Source: Nocardioides sp. Root140
GTDB lineage: Bacteria; Actinomycetota; Actinomycetes; Propionibacteriales; Nocardioidaceae
Length of the DNA: 64,000 nucleotides
NCBI RefSeq assembly: GCF_001426745.1
Contig: NZ_LMFI01000013.1
Span: 151,692-215,691, forward strand
Direction: 5' to 3'
Positions within the stretch are counted from its first letter, which is position 1; each line of letters opens with the position of its first letter. Shown in pieces: positions 40,210 through 48,244 of this stretch. The notes under the pieces are model-generated. The model was not told where the DNA came from, searched no databases, and was given only the letters and a program-made list of their open reading frames with translations. The translations under genes were made by a program, and so were the position numbers.

Positions 40210-43200
40210 GACAGCACCGTCCCGGCACCCTGGATCGGGCAGATCGCGACGAACGCACAGCGCTCGCACTGCTTCCCGGCGATCGCGGGGAACTCCTCGG
40301 CCCGGATCCGGGCCACGGCCGACATCAACTGGACCTCCACGGGACGGTGTCCCTCGTCGTCTGCGGACTGTGGTTCCTGCGGCTGCAGGCTGACCTTGCC
40401 GTGGGCGCCGTGGCGCAGCTGCACCAGCTCGGCCCCGCCGGGGCGCGCGGGTGCGTCGTCGACCAGGTCGTCGACAGCGCCGTGCTCCACGGCGAGCTGG
40501 TAGAGCCCGAGCTGGGGGTGCACCTTGACCTCGTCGCCGGTCGGCTTGTACTTCCCGGTCTTGAGGTCGATCACCCAGACCTGGCCGTCGGCGTCGAGCT
40601 CGAGCCGGTCGGCGAAGCCGTGCAGGGTCACCTGCTGACCGTCGGGCAACGTGACCTTCGCGCGCAGCTCCTTCTCGGTGGCCAGCAGCGTGCGCCCCCG
40701 CTTGGGGTCGCCGTGCCAGACCAGGAAGCGCTGGAGGGCAAGGCGCATCTCCTCGCGCTCACGGGTCGCCGACCACGGCGTGCGGAACGACAGCCGCTCC
40801 CAGACCGTGTCGACGTGGGCCATCAGCTCGTCGAGGCGCTCGGGGTCGGCGGAGAGCTCTCCCTTGGCGACGCGCTCGGCGAGGGCGTGCACGAGCAGGC
40901 CGAAGCCCTGGGCGGACGTCGCCGCCGACGAGCCGCCGGCCTCGCGTTCGAGGAACCACCGGGCCGGGCACTCCTCGATCGAGGTCAGGGCCGAGGCGGA
41001 CAGCGAGATCGGCTTCTCCTCCGGCCTGACGGGTACGTCGGACAGGGTCGAGGAGCGGGTGCCCCACCAATTGGCAGGGTCGGCGGCCGGCACCAGGGCG
41101 CGGTCACCGACCCGCTCGCGGGAGAGCAGCACCAGGCGCCGGGCAGCGGCAGCGCGGAGCTGCTCGTCGGACTCCGGGTCGACCAGCGTGCGGCGCAGCT
41201 CGGCGACGAGCCCGGCGAGCGAGAGCGGACGCTTCGGCCGGCCCTGGACATGGGGCGGCGTGCGGTCGGGGACACCGTCGGGCCCGGGTGGCAACAACTC
41301 GGTGATGAAGCGCGAGGGCTGCTCGCCGTCGTCGTCGGGCGACCGGACCGCGGTGACCACGAGCCGTGACCGGGCCCGGGTGCAGGCGACGTAGAAGAGC
41401 CGGCGCTCCTCCATCAGGAGCTCCCGTGAGGAGACCGGCGGTTGCAGCCCGTCGGTGCCGATGCGGTCGGCCTGCAGCAGGGTGGCGCGGCGGCGCAGGT
41501 CGGGCCAGCCCTCCTCCTGCACGTGGGCCACCACGACGAGGTCCCACTCGAGGCCCTTGGAACGATGGGCGGTCAGCAGCCGGACCGCCTCGCCACGGAT
41601 GCCGCGGTCGGCCAGCGTGTCGCCGGGCAGGTCCTGGGCCTCGAGGGTGGCCAGGAATGCCGCGACGCCGGTGTGGCCGCGCTGCTCCTCGGCGCGGGCC
41701 GCGGACTCGAACAGGGCGCAGATGGCGTCGAGGTCGCGGTGGGCGCGACGGGCCGATGCTCCGCCGAGGTCGACCTGGGCCCGCAGTCGTCGTGGCCAGT
41801 CGGTGGACGACCACAGGTTCCACAGCACCTCTTCGGCGGTGGCACCCGCTTCGAGCAGCGCCCGCGAGGAACGGAGCAGCCCGGCCAGCGCTGCGGCTCG
41901 TCGGGGTGCGCTTCCCTCGAGCCCCTCGAGTGTGGCTGGGCGCACGACCGCCTCACGCAGCAGCTCGGGCGACGGGCGCGGGGTGCCGCCGTCGCGGGCC
42001 ACCACCTCCTTGTCGCGCACGCGCAACGCCCGCGCGAGACTGCGTACGTCGGTGGCGTCGAGCCCGGCCAACGGGGAGACCAGCAGGTCGTGGGCGCGCT
42101 CGGGGTCGATGTGCCCCGCCGACTCCGGGTCGTCGTTGTCGAGGTTGACCACGGCCCGCAGCGCCGCGAGCAGGGGGGCCACGGCCGGCTCGCGCACCAG
42201 GGGCGTGTCGTCGCTGGACACCTCGACCGGCACACCCGCGGCCCCCAGGGACCGACGCAATGCCGGGATCGACGTACGGCCGGAACGGACCAGCACCGCC
42301 ATGCGCGACCAGGCCACACCGTCGGTCAGGTGGGCGCGACGCAGGATGTCGGCGAGGTGCTCGGTCTCGGCGCGGGCGGTGTCGAAGGTGAGCACGTCGA
42401 CCCGGCCGTTGCCGAGGTCGCCGGCCTCGGAGACGGGCGCGAGGAACGACTCACGCGCCTCCGCGGGGATCGTGCCGGCCAGCGAGAGCCGGCGGGCGAC
42501 GCGCTGGGAGGCGAGCAGGAGGTGTGGCCCGAACCGTCGGGTGGTGCGCAGCGCCACCACGTCGGCGGGCGCACCGCCGCGGTGCGGGAACTCGGTCGGG
42601 AACTCGAGGATGCCGCGCACCTCGGCGCCCCGGAAGCCGTAGATGGACTGGTGCGGGTCGCCGACCACGGTGAGGTTTCCGCCGTCGCCGATCAGGGCGC
42701 GGAGCAGGGCGACCTGGCCGGGATCGGTGTCCTGGTACTCGTCGACGAATACGTGGGTGAAGCGGGCCCGCAGCTCGTCGCGGTGCCTCTCGGCCTCCTC
42801 GACGGCGCGCCGGATCAGGTCGGGATAGTCGATGGCGCCCTGGAAGTCGAGGACCTCGAGGTACTGGTCGAGGAAGAGCCCGGCGGCCACGAACTCCGGC
42901 AGCCCCTCGGCCAGGCCGAGTTGCCTGAGGTCGTCTCCGTCGAGGCCCTTCTCGCGGGCGCGGGCCAGCACGGCGTGCACCTCCCGGGCGAACCCGCGGG
43001 TGGCCACCGCCCGACGCAGGCCCTCGGGCCAGGCGACCGACTCGGGCGCGTCGGTCAACAGCTCCTGCAGGACGACGTCCTGCTCCGGCGCCGAGAGCAG
43101 GCGCAGCGGCGCCTCGTAGAGCTCGGCGGGTGCGTATCTGCGGATCAGCCCGTAGGCGAACGAGTGGAACGTGGCCGACATCGTGGAGGACGTCGTGCGG

Positions 43201-43490
43201 CCCAGCCGAGCGGTCACCCGGTCACGGAGCTGCTCGGCCGCCTTGCGCGAGAACGTCAGGGCCAGCACCGACTCCGGGCTCACGCCCCGGCCCTCGATGC
43301 GCTCGACGATCGCCTCGACCAGCGTGGTGGTCTTGCCGGTGCCCGGCCCGGCCAGCACCAGCAGCGGCCCGCTCGCGTGGTCGACGACGCGCTGCTGGAA
43401 CTCGTCGAGCGTCGGCACCGCGCCACCTGTCTGCGGGGCGGCGAGGTGGTACGTCGGCGTGCGCGGCGTCGTGGGTGCGGTCGAGCTCAT
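40206..43490 (-). CDS. adnA: AdnA: UvrD-like helicase/nuclease subunit with Fe-S cysteines, 1094 aa
   Basis: Partner of AdnB. Motor motifs GPGTGKTTTLVEAI and VFVDEYQDTDPGQ, and the RecB-like nuclease motif VIDLKTGK near residue 970, are present. One Cys before the nuclease (IEECPARWFL) and three at the end (CERCAFVAICP) form the AddB/Cas4-style pattern for a [4Fe-4S] staple. The ATG at 43490 is preferred over a TTG four codons upstream. It is the first gene of the operon, orthologous in position to Rv3202c. Confidence 0.92.
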   Translation of the reverse strand: MSSTAPTTPRTPTYHLAAPQTGGAVPTLDEFQQRVVDHASGPLLVLAGPGTGKTTTLVEAIVERIEGRGVSPESVLALTFSRKAAEQLRDRVTARLGRTTSSTMSATFHSFAYGLIRRYAPAELYEAPLRLLSAPEQDVVLQELLTDAPESVAWPEGLRRAVATRGFAREVHAVLARAREKGLDGDDLRQLGLAEGLPEFVAAGLFLDQYLEVLDFQGAIDYPDLIRRAVEEAERHRDELRARFTHVFVDEYQDTDPGQVALLRALIGDGGNLTVVGDPHQSIYGFRGAEVRGILEFPTEFPHRGGAPADVVALRTTRRFGPHLLLASQRVARRLSLAGTIPAEARESFLAPVSEAGDLGNGRVDVLTFDTARAETEHLADILRRAHLTDGVAWSRMAVLVRSGRTSIPALRRSLGAAGVPVEVSSDDTPLVREPAVAPLLAALRAVVNLDNDDPESAGHIDPERAHDLLVSPLAGLDATDVRSLARALRVRDKEVVARDGGTPRPSPELLREAVVRPATLEGLEGSAPRRAAALAGLLRSSRALLEAGATAEEVLWNLWSSTDWPRRLRAQVDLGGASARRAHRDLDAICALFESAARAEEQRGHTGVAAFLATLEAQDLPGDTLADRGIRGEAVRLLTAHRSKGLEWDLVVVAHVQEEGWPDLRRRATLLQADRIGTDGLQPPVSSRELLMEERRLFYVACTRARSRLVVTAVRSPDDDGEQPSRFITELLPPGPDGVPDRTPPHVQGRPKRPLSLAGLVAELRRTLVDPESDEQLRAAAARRLVLLSRERVGDRALVPAADPANWWGTRSSTLSDVPVRPEEKPISLSASALTSIEECPARWFLEREAGGSSAATSAQGFGLLVHALAERVAKGELSADPERLDELMAHVDTVWERLSFRTPWSATREREEMRLALQRFLVWHGDPKRGRTLLATEKELRAKVTLPDGQQVTLHGFADRLELDADGQVWVIDLKTGKYKPTGDEVKVHPQLGLYQLAVEHGAVDDLVDDAPARPGGAELVQLRHGAHGKVSLQPQEPQSADDEGHRPVEVQLMSAVARIRAEEFPAIAGKQCERCAFVAICPIQGAGTVLS

Positions 43491-43552
43491 GACGACAGCC
43501 AATCACCCGGCACCGACAATCACCCTCCTGGCGCCGACCGTGGGGTGGCTTC

Positions 43553-44026
43553 TCATTCCTTCGAGTCGACGGACTTGCACCATGGGTGTGTTGGAGTGGC
43601 ATTGCAATCGACCAATTGCACCCGCGTTGCGGTCGTCGTGTCCTTGATGGCCCGCGTGCCGAGGGCGCTCTTCAGTTCAACCTGGACAAACCACGGGATG
43701 GTGTTGGCCGGACAATCACCGGCTTCGTGACGCGCCGCGAACACAGTGAGGGACACCTCATCGTTTGTCTCTGCGAGGTCAACTCTCGTTGGCACGCCGC
43801 AGGGATAGCCCTCGACCAAGATCTGGATTTGCCCCTGACCGAGCCGCCTCGCCCCGGAGACACGCACTGCCGCACCCGGCCCGAACTCAGGATAGAGCTG
43901 GACCACTTCAAAAGCTTGAAGCACGTGATCTGGTCCCCCACCTGCATCGTCCTTCATTGAACCTTCGTCTCCACACCCCGACACAGCGGCGCAAAAGAGC
44001 ACGAGTAGGACCAAGGGAATTCGCAC
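43553..44026 (-). CDS. Putative lipoprotein, 157 aa
   Basis: The N-terminus RIPLVLLVLFCAAVSGCGDE is a lipoprotein signal peptide with lipobox VSGC. The mature part has several Cys (GYPCGVP, GDCPANT, VDCNATPTHPWC) that could form disulfides outside the cell. I do not recognise the family. GTG start at 44026 with AAGGAG 7 nt upstream. The 160 bp upstream (44027-44186) show no other feature. Confidence 0.72.
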   Translation of the reverse strand: MRIPLVLLVLFCAAVSGCGDEGSMKDDAGGGPDHVLQAFEVVQLYPEFGPGAAVRVSGARRLGQGQIQILVEGYPCGVPTRVDLAETNDEVSLTVFAARHEAGDCPANTIPWFVQVELKSALGTRAIKDTTTATRVQLVDCNATPTHPWCKSVDSKE

Positions 44027-44186
44027 CTGTGGGCTCCTTCAAAAGACGGTGACTCTTCAGGCCTGCCCTGGGGCACTTCGACACGTCCGTACCATCGATC
44101 GTACGCTCGACTGATCGGACTCCCTCTCACCTGCGCGGTCACCAAACGGGGCGAGCGACCTGCGCGATCACGAAGCCGGAGCCAAC

Positions 44187-45287
44187 TCAGCCGAGGTCGA
44201 CGATCGCGGCGACCGGGCCGCCGCCCTCCGGGCCCTGATGTGCGGCCGAGACCGACACGAACACCGCCGGGTCACCGGTCACGGCGGCCGTCACGCCACC
44301 GACGGCGGCCTTGATCTGGCGGTGCCAGTGCACGTCGGAGTCGTCGAGCATCGCGTTGCGCCGCCCGCGGACCATGCCGTCCTGCGAGGCCTCGCACTTG
44401 AGGAACAGGTTGACCAGGCGTCCGTCGAGGTCGGTGTGGTGCGGGCGCTCCGGCAGCTCGAGGCCGGCGTCCTTGATCGCCTCCCAGAGACCGTCCTGGT
44501 CGAGGGCGTCCTTCATCACCGAGTGGCCGATGCGGTAGCGGCCACCGACCCCGGGCGCGTTGCCGACCACGACCACCTGCGCCACGTCGAGCTCCACCCC
44601 CGACGAGCACGAGGCGACCGCCGAGAACAGCTCGCGGTTGTGCATCACGTCGGCGTCGGTGGGCATCTCGATCTCGCCCAACGCGAGGGCGACGCCCAGC
44701 GCCGTACAGCCGTTGGAGAGGTCCATCGACTCGTGGGTGTGCTCGGTCCAAACCGTCTTGCCGCGCGACTTCGCGTCGCGGATCGTGTGGATGGTGAGCA
44801 GGGGCGTCTTGGTCTGCACGTAGTGGACGTCGGACGGATCGGTGATGCCGGCCTTCTCCATCGCGACCTTCACGGCCGCGGCGACCTTGCTGACCATCGG
44901 CGTACGCCCGATCTCCTCGGGCAGCAACGGCTCGCTCATCGCGAACCCGACGGTGAGGCGCGGTTCGTCGGTCTGTACGGCGTCCTCGTCGGGCACCGTC
45001 GCGAAGATCGTGGCGTGCGGGCTGATCACGCCGTCAGTGCCGCCGGACCACACGATCGGGATCTGCTTGACCTGGTCGGCGGGGGCACCCTTCTCGACGA
45101 GCACCTCGCGGAACGCGCGGTCGGAGATGATGCGGGTGTAGTCGTTGACTCCCCCGTTGCCCTCGGTCTTGCCGATGATCGCGATCACCCGGTCGGCGTG
45201 CATGACGCCGTCGTCGATCAGTTTGGCCAGCTCGCTGGCGTCGGCGACGGAGTGGATCGGGACCTTGCGTACTTCGATGGCGGGCAT
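44187..45287 (-). CDS. Ring-opening amidohydrolase (barbiturase/cyanuric acid hydrolase family), 366 aa
   Basis: Member of the AtzD/TrzD-barbiturase family, which hydrolyses cyclic imides with three Ser-Lys pairs. All three Lys are present: K40 (IGKTEGNGG), K160 (QTKTPLL), K297 (FLKCEA). The matching Ser are in VWSGGTDG, CSSG and VFVSVSAA. Length is right. The enzyme opens barbiturate to ureidomalonate or cyanurate to carboxybiuret; sequence alone cannot choose, but the adjacent Mo hydroxylase and NCS2 permease favour a pyrimidine-derived ring. GAAAGGA precedes the ATG. The gene ends the operon. Confidence 0.92.
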   Translation of the reverse strand: MPAIEVRKVPIHSVADASELAKLIDDGVMHADRVIAIIGKTEGNGGVNDYTRIISDRAFREVLVEKGAPADQVKQIPIVWSGGTDGVISPHATIFATVPDEDAVQTDEPRLTVGFAMSEPLLPEEIGRTPMVSKVAAAVKVAMEKAGITDPSDVHYVQTKTPLLTIHTIRDAKSRGKTVWTEHTHESMDLSNGCTALGVALALGEIEMPTDADVMHNRELFSAVASCSSGVELDVAQVVVVGNAPGVGGRYRIGHSVMKDALDQDGLWEAIKDAGLELPERPHHTDLDGRLVNLFLKCEASQDGMVRGRRNAMLDDSDVHWHRQIKAAVGGVTAAVTGDPAVFVSVSAAHQGPEGGGPVAAIVDLG

Positions 45288-45309
45288 GGCCGTCCTTTCT
45301 TTGGTGGGT

Positions 45310-45344
45310 GATTTCGAGACGGTCGCTGCGCGACCTCCTCAACC
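45310..45344. repeat. REP-like palindrome, copy A (supplies carbamate kinase stop)
   Basis: A 35-nt imperfect palindrome, TTTCGAGACGG at one end and CCTCCTCAACC at the other with GGTCGC/GCGACC inside. Its CCTCAACC end encodes, on the minus strand, the TGA stop of the kinase. Related copies lie at 48461-48541 and 52820-52853. Confidence 0.8.
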
Positions 45345-46304
45345 ACCGTCTTGGGCTGGGGTCTGGTCGGGTACGACGACGGTGCCGGCGGCGCCGGCGA
45401 CGGCGTCGAGGATGTGCGCGAGATCGCTGATCACGGAGTAGCGGCCGCCGTTCTCGACGAACCGGCAGGCCGCGTCGACCTTGGGGCCCATCGACCCGCT
45501 CGCGAAGTGGCCCTCGCCGGCCATCGCGCGCAGGTCGGAGACCGTGACCCGGCCGATGGGCTCGGCCTGCGGCGTACCGAACCGGAGCACGGCGTGGGTG
45601 ACGTCGGTGGCGATGACCAGCACGTCGGCCTCGACAGTCGCGGCCAACAGCGCCGCGCCGAGGTCCTTGTCGATGACCGCCTCGACACCGACCAGGCCGG
45701 CTTCCGAGCGGATCACCGGGACACCTCCACCACCGTTGGCGATCACGATGAATCCGGCATCGACCAGGGCGCGTACGGCGGCGGCGTCGAGGATCTCGCG
45801 CGGCTCGGGCGAGGCGACGATGCGGCGCCAGCCCTTCTCGCCGCGGTCCTCCCAAGTCTCCCCGTGCTCGACCAGCAGCGCCGCCGCGTCGCGGTCGAGG
45901 AAACGACCGATCGGCTTGCTGGGATGCGTCAGCCCGGGATCGTCGACGTCGACGCGGGTGCGGGTCACGACCGTGGCGCTGCGCCGGTCCGCGCCCCGGC
46001 GGGCGAGCTCGTCGTCGAGCGCGTCCATCAGCACGAAGCCGAGCGTGGCCTGGGTCTGTGCGCCGCACCAGTCCAGCGGCACCGGGGGTACGACGGCCGC
46101 GGCCAGCTCGTTCTTGACGAGGAGGTTGCCGACCTGTGGCCCGTTGCCGTGGGTGATCACCACGTCCACCGGGTCCGTCGCGCGCGTGACGAGATCGGCC
46201 ACGGCTGTCATCGCCACCCGGGCGGCGGCGATCTGGTCACCGGGCCGGGCGCTGCCGTCGGCGGCGGTCATCGCGTTGCCGCCCAGCGCGAGCAGGACCC
46301 TCAT
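45339..46304 (-). CDS. Carbamate kinase, 321 aa
   Basis: Makes ATP from carbamoyl phosphate and ADP in the catabolic direction. Typical features are LLALGGNAM at the N-terminus, THGNGPQVGNL, the VVTRTRVDVDDPG loop, VIANGGGGVPVI and MGPKVDAACRFV. Its ATG overlaps the HyuB stop (ATGA). Its presence says that a carbamoyl group released in the pathway is recovered as carbamoyl phosphate, which needs a carbamoyltransferase; the FdrA-type genes at 59800-63496 are the candidates. The last codons lie within a REP-like repeat. Confidence 0.94.
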   Translation of the reverse strand: MRVLLALGGNAMTAADGSARPGDQIAAARVAMTAVADLVTRATDPVDVVITHGNGPQVGNLLVKNELAAAVVPPVPLDWCGAQTQATLGFVLMDALDDELARRGADRRSATVVTRTRVDVDDPGLTHPSKPIGRFLDRDAAALLVEHGETWEDRGEKGWRRIVASPEPREILDAAAVRALVDAGFIVIANGGGGVPVIRSEAGLVGVEAVIDKDLGAALLAATVEADVLVIATDVTHAVLRFGTPQAEPIGRVTVSDLRAMAGEGHFASGSMGPKVDAACRFVENGGRYSVISDLAHILDAVAGAAGTVVVPDQTPAQDGG

Positions 46305-48244
46305 GGCTGTGACCCGACGAAGTCGACGTCGGCGGAGTCTGCGCCGCCGGACAGTCGCGCGTAACCGGGCCCGCGGTCGAAGAACGCGTCGCTCGGGGCC
46401 GGCCGTGCGGCGCGCTCGGTGGCCGTGGCTGCCGGGTCGTGGGCGAGGGTGTCGTCGTCGACACTGCCGGTGAGCACCACCCCGTAGTCGGCCAGCGCGG
46501 CTTCTGGCGAGACCTTCTCCCAGACCACGTCGCGCACGACCAGCTCGGGGTCCCGGTCGAGCGGGTTGCCCCAGCCACCGCCTCCCGTCGTGCGGATGCG
46601 GATCACCTCGCCGGCCTTGACCGGCTCGGCGTCGGCCAGGGCGTCGACCACCCGCTCGGCGGGCCCGCCCGGGTCGACGACCACCTCGAACGGCCTGCCG
46701 GCCAGACCGCCCTTGACTCCCCAACAGGCGAGGATCGAGCGGTCGGCGATCGACATGAAGTGGGCGTCCTTGAGCATGCGGATGTGCTTCTCGTAGCCGA
46801 GTCCACCGCGGAACTGGCCGGCCCCTCCGGAGTCCTTGGCGAGGCCCAATCGCTCGACCAGGAAGGGAAAACGGCTCTCGGTGAACTCCGAGGGCAGGTT
46901 CCGCGAGTCGGGCACGACGTGGATGGTGTCCTCTCCGTCGGCGTAGTAGCGGCCCCCGGACCCGCCGCCGAGAACCTCGCGCATGAGGTACGGCGCGCCC
47001 TGCCGGTCCTCGCCGTACACCCCGGTGTAGCGGATCGTCTCCTGGTCGGCGGGCATCCGGCCGTCGACCGCCTTGGCGAGTACGCCGGCCAGCACGCCCA
47101 GCAGCCTGAGGATCACGAAGGTGCGGGCGTTGGTCGGGGCCGGGAAGACCGGGGTCAGCAACGTGCCCGGTGGCGGGAAGCGCATCTCGATCAGGGGTAC
47201 GACGCCCTCGTTGACGTCGAGCTCGGCCATCCGTTCGGGCGACTCGGCGAGGTTGCGCAGGATCGGGGCCAGCCACTTCTTGAGGAAGTTGCCGTCGCTG
47301 TAGTCGCCGCAGTGGTTGATCGGTCCCTTGGCCTGCGGCGAGGTGCCCTCGAAGTCGAGCACCAGGCGCTCGCCGTCCGGATCGTCAGCGCCGGTGCGGG
47401 TCATCGTGATCCGCTGGGCGAAGAGCCGCGGCTCGTCGACGCCGTCGTGCTCGGCGTAGTCCTCCCAGACCCACTGGCCGATCGGGATCTGCGAGAGGAT
47501 CTCGCGCCGGTAGGTCTGCGTGGTCCGGTCGATGATCGCGTCGAAGCAGGACTCGACGGTCTCCTTGCCGTACCTCGCGAACAGCTCGCCCAGTCTGCGT
47601 GCGCCCATCAGGCAGGCCGAGCACTCGGCGTCGAGGTCGGCGGCGAGGCTGTCGGGCATGCGTGAGTTGCGGGTCATGATCGCCAGCGCCGACCTGTTGG
47701 GTACGCCGGCGTCCCAGAGCTTGATGGGCGGCACCATCAGGCCCTCTTCGTAGACCGAGGTGGCGCCACTGGGCATGGAGCCGGGCACGCAGCCGCCGAT
47801 GTCGTCGTGGTGCCCGAAGGCCTGGACGAACGCGACGACCTGCCCGTCGTGGAAGACCGGCACCGTGACGCAGAGGTCGGGCAGGTGGCCAATGCCCCCT
47901 TCGGACCGATAGACGTCGTTGTGGAAGAACACGTCGCCCTCGCGCATCTCCGTGATCGGGAAGTCGCGCGCGACCGGGTGCACCAGTGCGGAGTAGGAGC
48001 GGCCGGTCAGCTTGCGGAGCAACCGGTCGTGGATGCCGGCGCGGAAGTCGTGGGCGTCGCGGATCATCGGGCTGCGACTGGTGCGGCCGATCGCGGTCTC
48101 GACCTCCATCTCGACGGCGGCCAGGCTGCCCTGAACGATCTCCACCACCACCTGCTCCGCGCTGGCGCCGGCGTCGTCGGTCAGGGTGCCGAACGGGAAG
48201 TCCGTCGGCGCCCGACGGCTCCCCCCAGACCCGGTCGAGGCCAT
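46301..48244 (-). CDS. hyuB: Hydantoinase B/oxoprolinase-family subunit (HyuB), 647 aa
   Basis: Large subunit of an ATP-dependent HyuA/HyuB hydrolase or carboxylase. Landmarks are FRAGIHDRLLRKL, FFHNDVYRSEGGIGHLPD, HHDDIGG and the Gly-rich IRTTGGGGWGNPLDRDPE near residue 570. This superfamily includes hydantoinase/5-oxoprolinase and acetone/acetophenone carboxylase. The start ATG shares its A with the HyuA TGA. In this cluster it could cleave a cyclic or linear ureide intermediate; the substrate is unproven. Confidence 0.9.
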   Translation of the reverse strand: MASTGSGGSRRAPTDFPFGTLTDDAGASAEQVVVEIVQGSLAAVEMEVETAIGRTSRSPMIRDAHDFRAGIHDRLLRKLTGRSYSALVHPVARDFPITEMREGDVFFHNDVYRSEGGIGHLPDLCVTVPVFHDGQVVAFVQAFGHHDDIGGCVPGSMPSGATSVYEEGLMVPPIKLWDAGVPNRSALAIMTRNSRMPDSLAADLDAECSACLMGARRLGELFARYGKETVESCFDAIIDRTTQTYRREILSQIPIGQWVWEDYAEHDGVDEPRLFAQRITMTRTGADDPDGERLVLDFEGTSPQAKGPINHCGDYSDGNFLKKWLAPILRNLAESPERMAELDVNEGVVPLIEMRFPPPGTLLTPVFPAPTNARTFVILRLLGVLAGVLAKAVDGRMPADQETIRYTGVYGEDRQGAPYLMREVLGGGSGGRYYADGEDTIHVVPDSRNLPSEFTESRFPFLVERLGLAKDSGGAGQFRGGLGYEKHIRMLKDAHFMSIADRSILACWGVKGGLAGRPFEVVVDPGGPAERVVDALADAEPVKAGEVIRIRTTGGGGWGNPLDRDPELVVRDVVWEKVSPEAALADYGVVLTGSVDDDTLAHDPAATATERAARPAPSDAFFDRGPGYARLSGGADSADVDFVGSQP

